DNA of 64,000 bases from WRMS01 sp038562165 (GTDB lineage Bacteria > Bacillota > Peptococcia > DRI-13 > UBA5745), in the NCBI GenBank assembly GCA_038562165.1, contig JBCFAO010000008.1, positions 37,528 through 101,527 on the forward strand, in the 5' to 3' direction. The position numbers and the translations under genes were made by a program. The notes under the pieces were generated by a model, which did not search any database, had not been told where the DNA came from, and saw only the letters and a list, made by a program, of their open reading frames with translations. Of this stretch, positions 8,064-16,850 are shown piece after piece; within the stretch, counting starts at the first letter, position 1, and every line of letters starts with the position of its first letter.

Positions 8064-8129
8064 TTTGTTTTCACCTGAACCGGACAGCCTCAAGCCCTGC
8101 TCCAAAGCCTGCAAGCTCTGCTGCGGAGC

Positions 8130-9191
8130 TTATATGCCCAGCCTTTTCTTTACCTGCTCGGCGTTGCTGCTGTATTGCAAAGCCTGCTCTGGCTCGATCA
8201 AGCCTTCCTTTACCATATTGATTAAATAGGAATCCATACTGACCATCCCCTCGGCGGCCGAGGAAAAAATCACACTGTCTATCTGGTGGGCTTTCGACTC
8301 CCGGATCAGGTTCCTGATGGCATTGTTGGCGATCATAATCTCAAAGGCCGGCAAAACGCCGCCTCTAAGCTTAGGCACTAGCTGCTGGGAAATCACCCCT
8401 TGCATAACCATGCCCAACTGCACTCTGATCTGCTGCTGTTGGGCCCAGGGAAAGCTGTCTACGATACGGTCGATGGTATTGGCAGCGCCGATAGTATGGA
8501 GGGTGGAAATCACCAAATGGCCGGTCTCCGCCGCCGTAATTGCCGCTTTCATGGTTTCATAGTCTCTCATCTCACCCAGCAGAATCACATCAGGAGCCTG
8601 GCGGAGGGCTGCCCGCAAAGCCGCCTCATAGCTTTTGGTATCGCTGCCCAATTCCCTCTGGGTGACGATGCTCTTATCGTGGCGGTGTAAAAATTCAATA
8701 GGATCCTCGATGGTGATGATGTGGCCGCTGCGCTGGCGGTTGATGGCGTCGATGAGGCAGGCTAATGTGGTGGATTTGCCGCTGCCCGCCGGCCCGGTAA
8801 CAAGCACCAGGCCTTTATTGAAATAGGAGAAATTCATAACGGCATCAGGAATATGCAATTCCCGGTAATTGGGCATTTCAAAGGCTACCACCCGAATAAC
8901 GGCAGCCAGAGACCCCCTTTGCTTCAGGGCGTTAACCCGAAAACGGCAGCACTTCGGCAAAGAAAAAGAAAAATCATCATCGCCGCTGTCCAGCAGATCC
9001 TCCATGCTGCGATTGTCCGCCATTTTGTAAATGCTTTTAATCATCTCTAAGCAAGCTTCCGGTGTCAGCTTTTGTTCATCCTGTTGCAAAATATTACCGT
9101 CTACTTTATAAGAAACCGGCAAACCGGTTATTAAAAGGATATCGGAGGCATTGTTTTGCGCCGCCTGTTCTAATATGTTTTCGATGTCCAT
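8130..9191 (-). CDS. pilT: PilT-type twitching/secretion ATPase
   Basis: A 353-residue hexameric ATPase of the GspE/PilT superfamily, expected to power pilus retraction at the inner face of the membrane. The visible motifs are Walker A GPAGSGKST (about 133-141), the Asp box around DPIEFLH, Walker B DVILLGEMRD and the His box ISTLHT. The N-terminal DILLITGLPVSYKVDG matches the PilT PAS-like domain. The start is ATG 9191, preceded by AGGAGGTGA. It is the last gene of a pilus-like operon that lacks a separate PilB extension ATPase in this window, so its exact role (retraction or a sole motor) is open. Confidence 0.9.
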   Translation of the reverse strand: MDIENILEQAAQNNASDILLITGLPVSYKVDGNILQQDEQKLTPEACLEMIKSIYKMADNRSMEDLLDSGDDDFSFSLPKCCRFRVNALKQRGSLAAVIRVVAFEMPNYRELHIPDAVMNFSYFNKGLVLVTGPAGSGKSTTLACLIDAINRQRSGHIITIEDPIEFLHRHDKSIVTQRELGSDTKSYEAALRAALRQAPDVILLGEMRDYETMKAAITAAETGHLVISTLHTIGAANTIDRIVDSFPWAQQQQIRVQLGMVMQGVISQQLVPKLRGGVLPAFEIMIANNAIRNLIRESKAHQIDSVIFSSAAEGMVSMDSYLINMVKEGLIEPEQALQYSSNAEQVKKRLGI

Positions 9192-9222
9192 CTGTTTCAC
9201 CTCCTCTATTAAACAGTATTGA

Positions 9223-9708
9223 TCAAGGCTGCCATACCGGCAGAAAAGCGGCCTGGTCTTCATCCTGAAGAAGAGGCTCCACCTGCCATTGTCTGATTTC
9301 CCATCGCCTGGGGCTCTCCGGCGGCCCCAGATAAAGAGAAAGCCGTAAAATCTGGTTTTCCTGTACCGGTATGGCGGCAGACAGCAAAACTCTCTCTTCT
9401 GCCGCCTCCACCCTTATTTCAAGAGCAGCATCAAAAACAGTGGCTAGTTCCTGGGCCAAGGCCTCCTCTTCAGGTCTGGCGGCGCCGTCAGGCCACAATT
9501 TAATGGCCTGGCTCATTAAGGCCACTCCTTGATTATCCGCCCGGTAATAAGCCGTCACCGCCCGGGCATTCTTTTCGCTTAGCCGCCGGTCGGCCTGGGC
9601 AGAGCTTAAGGCCAATACGGCAAACATGGTCAGGCATAAAACCAGGAGAACCGTCAGAAGCGTTACGCCGCCGATGCCATACAAAGGCCCCTGCTTTATT
9701 TTGCTCAT
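9223..9708 (-). CDS. Membrane-anchored pilus-associated protein, unknown family
   Basis: 161 residues with one hydrophobic segment (VTLLTVLLVLCLTMFAVLALSSA, about residues 15-37) followed by a mostly polar extracytoplasmic domain, resembling PilX/GspK-type minor pilins in layout but without a clear type III signal. The ATG at 9708 overlaps the TGA of the preceding gene (ATGA) and has a purine-rich ribosome binding site. The position between prepilin-like genes and pilT suggests a pilus assembly or minor pilin role; this is inference from context. Confidence 0.6.
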   Translation of the reverse strand: MSKIKQGPLYGIGGVTLLTVLLVLCLTMFAVLALSSAQADRRLSEKNARAVTAYYRADNQGVALMSQAIKLWPDGAARPEEEALAQELATVFDAALEIRVEAAEERVLLSAAIPVQENQILRLSLYLGPPESPRRWEIRQWQVEPLLQDEDQAAFLPVWQP

Positions 9709-10130
9709 GACGCCCCCTCTCCTGTCCACAAGGCGGTCTCCAGCCTGAAAATCTCTCTGGCCTCCCTATCGGACACCAGGATTTCGGCAAACTGCAGGTC
9801 ATCCTGCTGCTCCGGCGCAATACGCATAATATAAGCGGCTTCCGGAGCTGTAGTAGGCAGCCAGCCTTCGTCATAATAAACATAGCAGACGCCGTCTTCG
9901 GCAACCCCTTCCAGGCTCAAAGCCAGGTCATCAACCCCGGGCCTGTTTTTGAATGCCTCGGCGCCGCTTTGAGCCGCAATCACCGCCTGATTTAAGCTGC
10001 CGCTTTCCTTACTCAGCCGGTAAGCCCGGACTAAAAGACCGGCGCAAACGGAAGAGCATAGGGCAAAAATCAGCAGCGCCAATAGTATTTCTGTTAAAAA
10101 AACCGCGGAGCGGGAATGCTGGCGTTTCAT
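9705..10130 (-). CDS. Prepilin-like protein (minor pseudopilin)
   Basis: 141 residues starting with a short basic leader (MKRQHSRSA) and a hydrophobic helix FLTEILLALLIFALCSSVCAGLL carrying Glu five residues into the mature-like segment, as in type IV pilins and GspI/J pseudopilins. The cleavage-site glycine is replaced by Ala/Val, so processing by a prepilin peptidase is uncertain. The body has PilV-like features (one predicted extended C-terminal domain and few cysteines). It overlaps both neighbours by one to four bases, so it is tightly coupled in the operon. Confidence 0.6.
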   Translation of the reverse strand: MKRQHSRSAVFLTEILLALLIFALCSSVCAGLLVRAYRLSKESGSLNQAVIAAQSGAEAFKNRPGVDDLALSLEGVAEDGVCYVYYDEGWLPTTAPEAAYIMRIAPEQQDDLQFAEILVSDREAREIFRLETALWTGEGAS

Positions 10131-10606
10131 TAATACCCGGCTTCCTTTCTCCGGCTGCGGCAGGATAGCAGCATCCGCCTGCTGCCGCCGGAATTGAAAG
10201 CAGCTTCAATAGCCAGTAATCCCTGATCATCCATGTGAAAGTCCAAGGCAGCCAGCTTAATCAGCGGCAATCCTGCTTCCGGCCCCAATTCCGAGCCTTT
10301 TTCCACAAAAAGCTCCCGCAGGCTGCCCTCCCAATAGTACAAATAAGTGACGCAAGCTATGCCCTCAAAATCCTGATTAAGCAAAAGAGCCGGCGCTTCC
10401 GCCAGACGGCCTACTTCCACAGCGCCACCGGTATCAGCCCGCCGTATCTGATTGGCAATGTAGGAAAAGGTAGTTCGCAATTCGTCGTTTTCGGAAGCGG
10501 CAGACAAGGTTTGACGATAAACGGAGCCTCCCAAAATAACAAGCCCTATGGACAGAAAAAGGAATACCGCGCCCAATAAAAAGACGGCGGCGCTATCTGC
10601 CTGCAA
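10130..10606 (-). CDS. DUF4860-like pilin-type protein
   Basis: 158 residues with an N-terminal hydrophobic helix (AVFLLGAVFLFLSIGLVILGGSVYRQTL) and a soluble domain containing TFSYIANQIRRAD, a pattern I associate with DUF4860 proteins of clostridial pilus operons. The start is uncertain: TTG 10606 is the only usable codon and has just a weak AAAGAGA upstream. The stop codon shares a base with the next gene's start. It probably forms part of a pilus tip or initiation complex (inference). Confidence 0.5.
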   Translation of the reverse strand: MQADSAAVFLLGAVFLFLSIGLVILGGSVYRQTLSAASENDELRTTFSYIANQIRRADTGGAVEVGRLAEAPALLLNQDFEGIACVTYLYYWEGSLRELFVEKGSELGPEAGLPLIKLAALDFHMDDQGLLAIEAAFNSGGSRRMLLSCRSRRKEAGY

Positions 10607-10647
10607 TCTTGATTTCTCTTTGAGGATACCGATAGGCCTGCTCCCCC

Positions 10648-10968
10648 TTATCTCTCAATAGGCAACACGGTAATATCCGGTAATAAATTGTCGGCAATAA
10701 ATTGGTAATGAATAATAAAACGGCTGGTGTCCGGGCGGATACCGTAATGCTCCATCAGATAATCTATGTTTATAGGGTAAAAGCCTTCCAAGGCATAGCA
10801 CTGTACCGCCGCCCGGCGAAGGCTTTCCTCCGTCAGCCGCAAGGCCTGGCCGGCAGCCTGACTCTCGGCCCGGGCAGTCGCCCAGCCCAGAGCCAGCAGC
10901 AGCAAAACCGTCAGGCTAAAAGGCAGCAGTATGCGAATAAACTTTCGGCCCTTGGGAAGGATGAACAT
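10648..10968 (-). CDS. Small single-pass secreted/pilin-like protein
   Basis: 106 residues: a basic N-terminus (MFILPKGRKFIR), a hydrophobic segment ILLPFSLTVLLLLALGWATARA and a soluble domain AAVQCYALEGFYPINIDYLMEHYGI that resembles the periplasmic part of type II secretion minor pilins (the pattern of residues after the helix, A-x-Q-CYALEG-x-YP, is common in GspG-like proteins). A repeat unit (10987-11017) lies between it and the F-type gene. Confidence 0.55.
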   Translation of the reverse strand: MFILPKGRKFIRILLPFSLTVLLLLALGWATARAESQAAGQALRLTEESLRRAAVQCYALEGFYPINIDYLMEHYGIRPDTSRFIIHYQFIADNLLPDITVLPIER

Positions 10969-10986
10969 GTTTTTTCCTTTCTGCTA

Positions 10987-11017
10987 GTGCTTTGTGTCTA
11001 CTAAAAATTGTCACAGA
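10987..11017 (+). repeat. Copy of the GTGCTTTGTG/ACTAAAA repeat
   Basis: This 31-base stretch begins GTGCTTTGTG and ends TTGTCACAGA. It is nearly identical to the reverse complement of 21961-21991, one end of an inverted-repeat element between the TAXI and xanthine dehydrogenase genes. Confidence 0.5.
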
Positions 11018-11020
11018 ATA

Positions 11021-12106
11021 CTAGCTGCCGATGGCGTTCATCATAGCCAGAAGAGGCAGCATCACGGAAAGCAGCAGCATTCCCACCACTAAAACCAACA
11101 AAACTACCAAAACCGGCTCGATCCTGGACATGACCTGTAACAGAAGCTCCTCCGTCTGACGGTGAAAGCGGCGGGAAAGCTCCAGCATTACGGCTTCACC
11201 GGCGCCGGCTCTAAAGCCGGCAGCCACTAGTCCAACTTCCAAGCCTTTGAATATTCCGGCATTTTCTACAGCGGCGGCAAAGGTCAGGCCCTGCTCCAAA
11301 AAGCCCAGGCATTGTTCAATCTTTTGGCGCATTGTGGCTTCATCCGCCAAAACATAGGCTTTGTCCAAAGCCTCATTTAAATTCAGACCGCTGGCCAGAC
11401 TAAGAGCGAGGGCAGAAGAAAATTTTTCCCTGGCTGCCGACAAGCCTAAAGCGCCCCGAAAAAACAAGGTATCCGCTAAACGCCGCAATTTTTCCTGGCC
11501 CAACTGCCGCCGGGAATTGAAAAACAAATAAAAAGCTAAAGCCAGCAAGAGAGCGGCAAAAACAATAACCCCCCATTTGCTGAAAATACCTAACCTCATC
11601 AAAGAAACTGCCCAAGGCGAAAGGCCGGAGCCAAGCTGCTCCAAAACCTGCTGGAAGGCAGGCAAAACTTTGGCCACCAGCACAAAAGTCACAAGAGCGA
11701 TAACCACTGCCAGCCAAGCGGGATAAAGCACCGCTTGACGCATACTCTGGCGCAGCTCATGCTCCTGCTGGTAGTATTGAGCTAAGGCCGTCAGCACCTG
11801 CTCCAGACGGCCGGTTTCTTCGCCGATTTGCACCATCCGCAGAGCATGCTCCGGAAAACTGCCGACAGCAGCCATGGCTGCATATAAAGGCTGGCCCTGC
11901 TCCAGCACCTCCTTCATTGTCTGCAGCAAGCTTTTCTCCCGCTGGCTGGAAGCCTCATCTTCTAATAAGGCTATGCCATCCACAGACAATATCCCTGATT
12001 TTAACATCAGGGATATTTGCAGGAAAAACAAAGAAAGTTCTTCGGCAGTCAGCATATTGTCATTAATCTTAGTAAACAAATTTTTGGTTGTAGCTATTGC
12101 CCTCAT
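11021..12106 (-). CDS. Type II secretion/type IV pilus F-type inner membrane protein (PilC/GspF)
   Basis: 361 residues with two T2SSF domains. The first half contains MLKSGILSVDGIALLE and EQGQPLYAAMAAVGSFPEHALRMVQIGEETG; the second repeats the pattern with LASGLNLNEALDKAY and FLEQGLTFAAAVENAGIF. Three hydrophobic segments are visible (around 130-150, 180-200 and the C-terminus VLVVLLVLVVGMLLLSVMLPLL). These proteins form the membrane platform that couples the ATPase to pilin assembly. I take ATG 12106 because AAGGAG lies 7 bases upstream; this makes the gene overlap the transglutaminase-fold gene by 38 bases, an unusually long overlap for this operon. Confidence 0.88.
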   Translation of the reverse strand: MRAIATTKNLFTKINDNMLTAEELSLFFLQISLMLKSGILSVDGIALLEDEASSQREKSLLQTMKEVLEQGQPLYAAMAAVGSFPEHALRMVQIGEETGRLEQVLTALAQYYQQEHELRQSMRQAVLYPAWLAVVIALVTFVLVAKVLPAFQQVLEQLGSGLSPWAVSLMRLGIFSKWGVIVFAALLLALAFYLFFNSRRQLGQEKLRRLADTLFFRGALGLSAAREKFSSALALSLASGLNLNEALDKAYVLADEATMRQKIEQCLGFLEQGLTFAAAVENAGIFKGLEVGLVAAGFRAGAGEAVMLELSRRFHRQTEELLLQVMSRIEPVLVVLLVLVVGMLLLSVMLPLLAMMNAIGS

Positions 12107-12974
12107 CAATAAACTCCTTCACCGCATTAGCCGATTTGGAGGTGGACACAAAGGTGGGATCCATTAAGGACCACTTTTCGCCGTCAAAAAAGATAACCTG
12201 GTCGATCCAGCCCACATCCTTGATGTATACGTTGATCCAGGCATGATAAATACTGCCGGCATAACCCACCACCAGTTTGCTGGGAATGCCCTCCAGCCGC
12301 AGCATAGCCGCCATCAAAGCAGCATAATCGAAGCATATGCCCTTTTTCGTTTCCAGTACTTTTTCCACATCGGGCAAATAACCGGCGGGCACTGCCGCAG
12401 CCAGCTTATCGTCATAGGTCAGATTTTCGGTGACGTAATAATAAATATTGGCGAGGGCTTCCAAATCCGTTTTCGTATCCTTGGCCAGCTCTTTGGCCTT
12501 TTTGGCCACCTTGGAGTCCTCTTTAAAGTTGACGTACTGATTGGCGTAAAGGTAAGGCAGCAGCTTATCTCTCAGCTTTAGCTCCAAAGTAGTGCTGTAA
12601 GCCTGCGTGTATTTGTTGCCGGAGATATTTTCAAAGACAGTGATTGTGTATTTGCCGTCGTCTTCCGTCAGGGCAAAATGCTCGGCAACGCCCTTGGCAT
12701 TGAGATCATAACTATAAGTAGCCCCGCCCTGCTTGGCAATCTGCACTTTGATTCTTGTATCCCGGCCCCCTGTGTATTTGATCATTACATAGCCTTCCGC
12801 CAGGTTAGAAGCGTCAATAGCGGCTTTGTCGTTGCTGTAGACGGTAACGCCAGTCTGAACCGCAGCTTTTTTGACTATAGTATCGGCAAACAAAGAAGGA
12901 ATGGGAGCAAGCCCTAAAATCAAACTAAAAGCTACTGCTCTTAACAGAGCGCTTTTGCCTGCAATTTTTCTCAT
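12069..12974 (-). CDS. Secreted transglutaminase-like (papain-fold) protein
   Basis: 301 residues with a Sec-type signal (MRKIAGKSALLRAVAFSLILGLAPIPSLFA), an N-terminal beta-rich region, and a C-terminal transglutaminase core with the triad Cys214 (KGICFDYAA), His244 (YHAWINVY) and Asp272 (LMDPTF). Such proteins act outside the membrane as proteases or cross-linking or amide-cleaving enzymes; the substrate is unknown. ATG 12974 gives the cleanest signal peptide; ATG 13001 is possible but has no ribosome binding site. Its place at the head of a pilus-like operon suggests that it modifies pilins or the cell wall during assembly (inference). Confidence 0.85.
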   Translation of the reverse strand: MRKIAGKSALLRAVAFSLILGLAPIPSLFADTIVKKAAVQTGVTVYSNDKAAIDASNLAEGYVMIKYTGGRDTRIKVQIAKQGGATYSYDLNAKGVAEHFALTEDDGKYTITVFENISGNKYTQAYSTTLELKLRDKLLPYLYANQYVNFKEDSKVAKKAKELAKDTKTDLEALANIYYYVTENLTYDDKLAAAVPAGYLPDVEKVLETKKGICFDYAALMAAMLRLEGIPSKLVVGYAGSIYHAWINVYIKDVGWIDQVIFFDGEKWSLMDPTFVSTSKSANAVKEFIDEGNSYNQKFVY

Positions 12975-13003
12975 GTGAATCAGATCCTTTCCCAGAAGCA
13001 TTT

Positions 13004-14242
13004 TTATTGTCGGTAAACTTTTATTTTATCTAAGTCCATTTGCTGGATTTTATAATTCAAAATCAGGAACCTCTTACGGTTTCTTTGCTTAAAAGCATTG
13101 ATAATGCGCCCAATGACCATGGCGGCATCCTCAGAAGAAGCGGTAGGCAACATCAAGACGTATTGAGAGCTGCTATAGCGGGCAACCACATCACCGCTGC
13201 GCAGACAGCCTTGTATCACCTGCTGCAGTTGGTCCATGGTTTTATTGACCAAAGCCGGAGTAGGGCTGCTGCCATCAGGTAAAGATAGCGTAATTAAAGC
13301 AATTTGTATGATGCCTCCGGAACGCCGGGCCCGCCGGGCCTCCAAACGGTACACCTGCCTGAAAAAGGCGTATTCACAAAAAAAGGGGCCGGGGGCGTCG
13401 ATAGCCTCTCTCAGGTCCTGCTGAATCACACTTAGATCCGTCTCCTGCTCCTTTTGCTCCTTCATGATCTCCTGATATAAATTTTGGAGCTCCTCTGAGG
13501 GACGCAATCCCAAAACCCGGTAAAGGATATCACTGGCCGCCTTATAATGGCTGAGGGCCGCCGCTACATTGTCCTGAGCCAAGAGGGCTTTGATCAGCAG
13601 TACGTATAACTTTTCTTCACAAGGCTCAATTTGGATGGCCTGATTGCATAAGTCAATTATTTTAGTATATTCTTCATCTTGTAATAAAAGTGCGCCATAG
13701 GAAAAAACGGAATCCAAATACAAATAGTGATAATATGTAGTAAAAGAGATGGCCCAAATCTGATCCGACAGTTTCGGCAAGAAGTCATGCTGGTAGAGCT
13801 CCATAGCCTGGGCATAAAGCTCTTTGCGGATCTGGGAGTTTAACTGGCGGTCGGCGGCTTTCGTGACCAACTGGTCAAACTCTTCGGCATCCACCGTACA
13901 GGTTAGATTATGGTTCCAGGAATAGGATCCCCGCTGGGAAAGGATGAGCTGGCAGTCTTCCCCCAAAAGAGGTACCAGGCTGGCCCGGGTGCGGTAGAGC
14001 AAGGTCTTTAAGGCATTGGCGGGATTGCCGTTGTCCTCCTCAGGCCATAGGGTACTGATTAACTCCTCCTGAGGAATGCTGCGCTGACGATGGATGATCA
14101 GATAAGCCAACAAAGCCCACATTTTATGAGAGCGGCTTATATTGTCGTCAATCATTTGATCGCCTACAAAAATCTTAAACTGGCCCAGCATGCAAATGCG
14201 AACGGTGGCCGTCCCGTCATCTGCGTTTTCAGAAATTGCCAT
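13004..14242 (-). CDS. BTAD (SARP-like) transcriptional regulator with degenerate GGDEF-like tail
   Basis: 412 residues. The N-terminal winged helix (ICMLGQFKIFVGDQMI through LLAYLIIHRQRSIPQEELISTLWP to ALKTLLYRTRASL) is the OmpR/SARP type, followed by a BTAD helical repeat domain (VDAEEFDQLV to HYKAASDILYRVLG). Residues about 280-410 resemble a GGDEF domain (RQVYRLEARRARRSGG, RSGDVVARY, YVLMLPTASSEDA), but the signature GGDEF is SSSQY, so cyclase activity is unlikely; it may bind a nucleotide or dimerise. AAAGGG lies 6 bases before the ATG. It heads the pilus-like operon and probably controls it. Confidence 0.85.
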   Translation of the reverse strand: MAISENADDGTATVRICMLGQFKIFVGDQMIDDNISRSHKMWALLAYLIIHRQRSIPQEELISTLWPEEDNGNPANALKTLLYRTRASLVPLLGEDCQLILSQRGSYSWNHNLTCTVDAEEFDQLVTKAADRQLNSQIRKELYAQAMELYQHDFLPKLSDQIWAISFTTYYHYLYLDSVFSYGALLLQDEEYTKIIDLCNQAIQIEPCEEKLYVLLIKALLAQDNVAAALSHYKAASDILYRVLGLRPSEELQNLYQEIMKEQKEQETDLSVIQQDLREAIDAPGPFFCEYAFFRQVYRLEARRARRSGGIIQIALITLSLPDGSSPTPALVNKTMDQLQQVIQGCLRSGDVVARYSSSQYVLMLPTASSEDAAMVIGRIINAFKQRNRKRFLILNYKIQQMDLDKIKVYRQ

Positions 14243-14399
14243 GTTCAACCCTTTCTCTTTACCCGGGTATACCTGGATATAAAAACTGAGATGGATTTTG
14301 ATAATATTTCCTAATCATTATACACAATATCCGCTAAAAAGAACAGTATATTTACCAAAAGTTTCATTTTTCTTCTGTTTCCCCGATGTTTCTCTATGA

Positions 14400-16010
14400 T
14401 CAAGACCCGGCAAGTATCAGGTCCCTGTGCTCCGTCAGAAGCTGCCGGGAGCGGTAGCTGCTTAAAGACAGGCTTCTCCAATCCCCTTCCCTATCTCCGT
14501 TATCTATTTTATTTTTTAAGATTTGCCTTACTTCGCCTCTATAGATATTTTTTTCACTCTCATCCCTAAGCATTTCGATTAAATAAGGCGTAGCCTCAGC
14601 TCCTAATTCATCCAACAGATAAACGTCCAACTGCTGCAGCTTGCCTGCGCGGTATCCCTCCACATTATAGCGGGCAATCAACTTGTCGGTATTGGCATAG
14701 CACAAGATCAGAAACATGGCCATACCTGCCGCCGCCCACCATTTGATCATGTTGAAGGAAGGCCGCCAAAGCCTGACAATGACAAACAGAAAAACCAAAA
14801 CTAAAAACGCCATGAACCATGAGGTATAAAGCCTTTTCGGCGTCAGGCCGTATATATCGATATAAAGCAGCATTTTACTTAAAGATATAGTGATCAGGGC
14901 AACGGAAAACAAGGAAAACAGGCTGCCATAGATCCGGGAAACCAGTTGCTTGCCACTTTCTTTCGTAAAAAACAGCAGCAGGGCAATGAAGACCAAATTA
15001 ATAGTGCTGACGGTGCAAAGCTCAAAAAATCCCCGCCTGGCGTATTCGGAATATACCATGCCCTCAGGCAAAAAGCCGCTGAAAGCCGAAAGAAAATAAG
15101 CGGTTTGGGAAAAGAAAAACATCAGGTACAAGACCAAAATCGGGGTGATGACGCCAATAACAAGATAAAAGGGTAAAAACCGGGATTTCTCCGCCAGGCC
15201 CTCAGCCTTCTCCCGGCTAAGCCAGGCCTTGCCGGCATGTTTTTGGCAACCATAAACCAGGCCGTACAAATACATGCTTACAGGGATAGAAATAAAAATC
15301 TGAAAGGCGGTTATGGCTGCATCCTCGAAAAAGTTTTCCATGATGTAATGCCAGAATTGCTCAAAAGCGGCATCGGCGCTTTTTAAAAGCAAGCCGATGT
15401 AGAGGCAGGCCGGTAAAGCCAGCAGCATACCCAGCAGCAGCATAATCAGGCTGCGGCCGTTCTTGCGTTTTTTGACGCCGTCCAGCAGTATGGCAAAGAG
15501 CTTGCCAAAATACTCAAAGGGCAACTGTACCAGGGCCCCCAACATATCCAGGGGCAAATAGGAGTCCAGCCGCTTTTCTATGCGTTTTTCTCCCAATACC
15601 AGTACGCAGTAAGCAGCCAAAGCTATCAGAAGGCCCAATCCCGTTCTTTGCAGCAGGGGATTTTCATAAATCATAAAATGACCGCCGGCAAGAAGGACAA
15701 TGGCAAAGTATATTACAGCCCCGGATTGCTGCCGTATTTTTTGGGGTCCAAACCAGGCCAGCACCGCCGCAATAAAGCAGAGGGTAAAAGCGGCAACGCC
15801 GGCCCCCGTCTGATGGCCGTTGGCCCAGGGCGCGGCAATCCATTTAATAAATAAAAAACCTAACAGGGGCATAGCCAGAGAAAAGAGAAAATCCTCCTTG
15901 CTATATTGTAAAGACTCCTTTTCTGTCTTCTTTTTTGACAGCTCAAAATCAAAAGTATTTAATTGAATATTCTGATTTCCTTGGATCGAACTCTTGTTTT
16001 CCTTGTCCAT
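14400..16010 (-). CDS. Polytopic membrane protein, DUF4173/DUF4153-like
   Basis: 536 residues with roughly a dozen hydrophobic segments from about residue 47 to 430, a soluble N-terminus and a C-terminal cytoplasmic tail. The pattern FELCTVSTINLVFIALLLFF, LYIDIYGLTPKRLYTSWFM and NTDKLIARYNV is typical of DUF4173 proteins, often found beside DUF2975/XRE pairs as here. Function unknown. AAAGGA precedes the ATG by 8 bases. The downstream gap (14243-14399) before the regulator gene holds no gene that I can see. Confidence 0.8.
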   Translation of the reverse strand: MDKENKSSIQGNQNIQLNTFDFELSKKKTEKESLQYSKEDFLFSLAMPLLGFLFIKWIAAPWANGHQTGAGVAAFTLCFIAAVLAWFGPQKIRQQSGAVIYFAIVLLAGGHFMIYENPLLQRTGLGLLIALAAYCVLVLGEKRIEKRLDSYLPLDMLGALVQLPFEYFGKLFAILLDGVKKRKNGRSLIMLLLGMLLALPACLYIGLLLKSADAAFEQFWHYIMENFFEDAAITAFQIFISIPVSMYLYGLVYGCQKHAGKAWLSREKAEGLAEKSRFLPFYLVIGVITPILVLYLMFFFSQTAYFLSAFSGFLPEGMVYSEYARRGFFELCTVSTINLVFIALLLFFTKESGKQLVSRIYGSLFSLFSVALITISLSKMLLYIDIYGLTPKRLYTSWFMAFLVLVFLFVIVRLWRPSFNMIKWWAAAGMAMFLILCYANTDKLIARYNVEGYRAGKLQQLDVYLLDELGAEATPYLIEMLRDESEKNIYRGEVRQILKNKIDNGDREGDWRSLSLSSYRSRQLLTEHRDLILAGS

Positions 16011-16051
16011 AAACTCAATCCTTTCATTTCTTCTTTTATATTTTTTCCGCT

Positions 16052-16258
16052 TTATTCCTCCCGGTATTCCAGAATATCGCCGGGCTGGCAGTCCAGAACC
16101 CGGCAGATCTCCTCCAGAGTCGAAAAGCGGATGGCTTTAGCCTTATTTGTCTTCAATATCGATAAATTTGCCGGCGTAATACCTACCCGGGCCGCTAAAT
16201 CCCCCGAGGACATTTTTCGTTTGGCCAGCATTATGTCAATATTTACGATGATCGGCAC
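16052..16258 (-). CDS. Small XRE-family HTH regulator (YozG-like)
   Basis: 68 residues consisting only of an HTH_26-type domain: MLAKRKMSSGDLAARVGITPANLSILKTNKAKAIRFSTLEEICRVLDCQPGDILEY. It starts with GTG at 16258, preceded by GGAGTGGAG. Such mini-regulators are usually paired with a DUF2975 membrane protein, which is exactly the upstream gene. It probably represses its own small operon (family knowledge plus context). Confidence 0.88.
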   Translation of the reverse strand: MPIIVNIDIMLAKRKMSSGDLAARVGITPANLSILKTNKAKAIRFSTLEEICRVLDCQPGDILEYREE

Positions 16259-16309
16259 TGCTCCACTCCCATTTCGCTGATTGGCTTTACTGATTGGCGC
16301 CCGCAGATT

Positions 16310-16756
16310 TTAAACGGTCAAGTCATTTTCTTCTTTGATCTCAACGGCCTGCTGAAAAACATTTTTGACTATCCGCAGGATTAAACCCATAAAGGCCGCC
16401 AATATGGCGATGATCAATCCCAGAACATAGTAGAAGAAAAAACAGAGAAAAACCAGGGCCACAGCAAAGCAGCACCAGGAAATAATCCTTAGCGCCCGGA
16501 CATTCTCCCCGATAAACACCTGTTCACAGGAAATGTTTTTCAGCATCCGGCCCAGATAAAACAAGGCAATAAAAGCCGGCAGGGTGCAGGCCCATAAACT
16601 GATCAAAGCCGGCAGCATAATGGCAGCGCTTTTGCCGGAATAGCCTACATACCATTTGAGTAAAGCCGGCAGGGCCAGGGAGCCTGCAATAAGCAAAACC
16701 AGAAACATCAGAATCATGATCCTGGATAATGCCAAAGATCGGGATTTCGTCCACAT
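16310..16756 (-). CDS. DUF2975 membrane protein
   Basis: 148 residues with four transmembrane segments (IMILMFLVLLIAGSLALPAL; AAIMLPALISLWACTLPAFIALFYLG; IISWCCFAVALVFLCFFFYYVLGLIIAILAAFMGLIL), the layout of DUF2975. ATG 16756 is preceded by AAAGGA; the upstream in-frame extension is not supported. It forms a two-gene unit with the XRE regulator 51 bases downstream, read from a clear promoter at 16794-16822. Function unknown. Confidence 0.8.
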   Translation of the reverse strand: MWTKSRSLALSRIMILMFLVLLIAGSLALPALLKWYVGYSGKSAAIMLPALISLWACTLPAFIALFYLGRMLKNISCEQVFIGENVRALRIISWCCFAVALVFLCFFFYYVLGLIIAILAAFMGLILRIVKNVFQQAVEIKEENDLTV

Positions 16757-16793
16757 GAAAGAATAATCCTTTCCAATTTTTTGCCTCAAGGAG

Positions 16794-16822
16794 AGTATAG
16801 CACTACATATATCATATTGCAA
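16794..16822 (-). promoter_or_regulatory. Promoter of the DUF2975-XRE operon
   Basis: TTGCAA (16817-16822), a 17-base spacer and TATACT (16794-16799) on the minus strand, about 30 bases before the ribosome binding site. Confidence 0.7.
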
Positions 16823-16850
16823 TATATTTTTATCGATTATCGATAATTTT

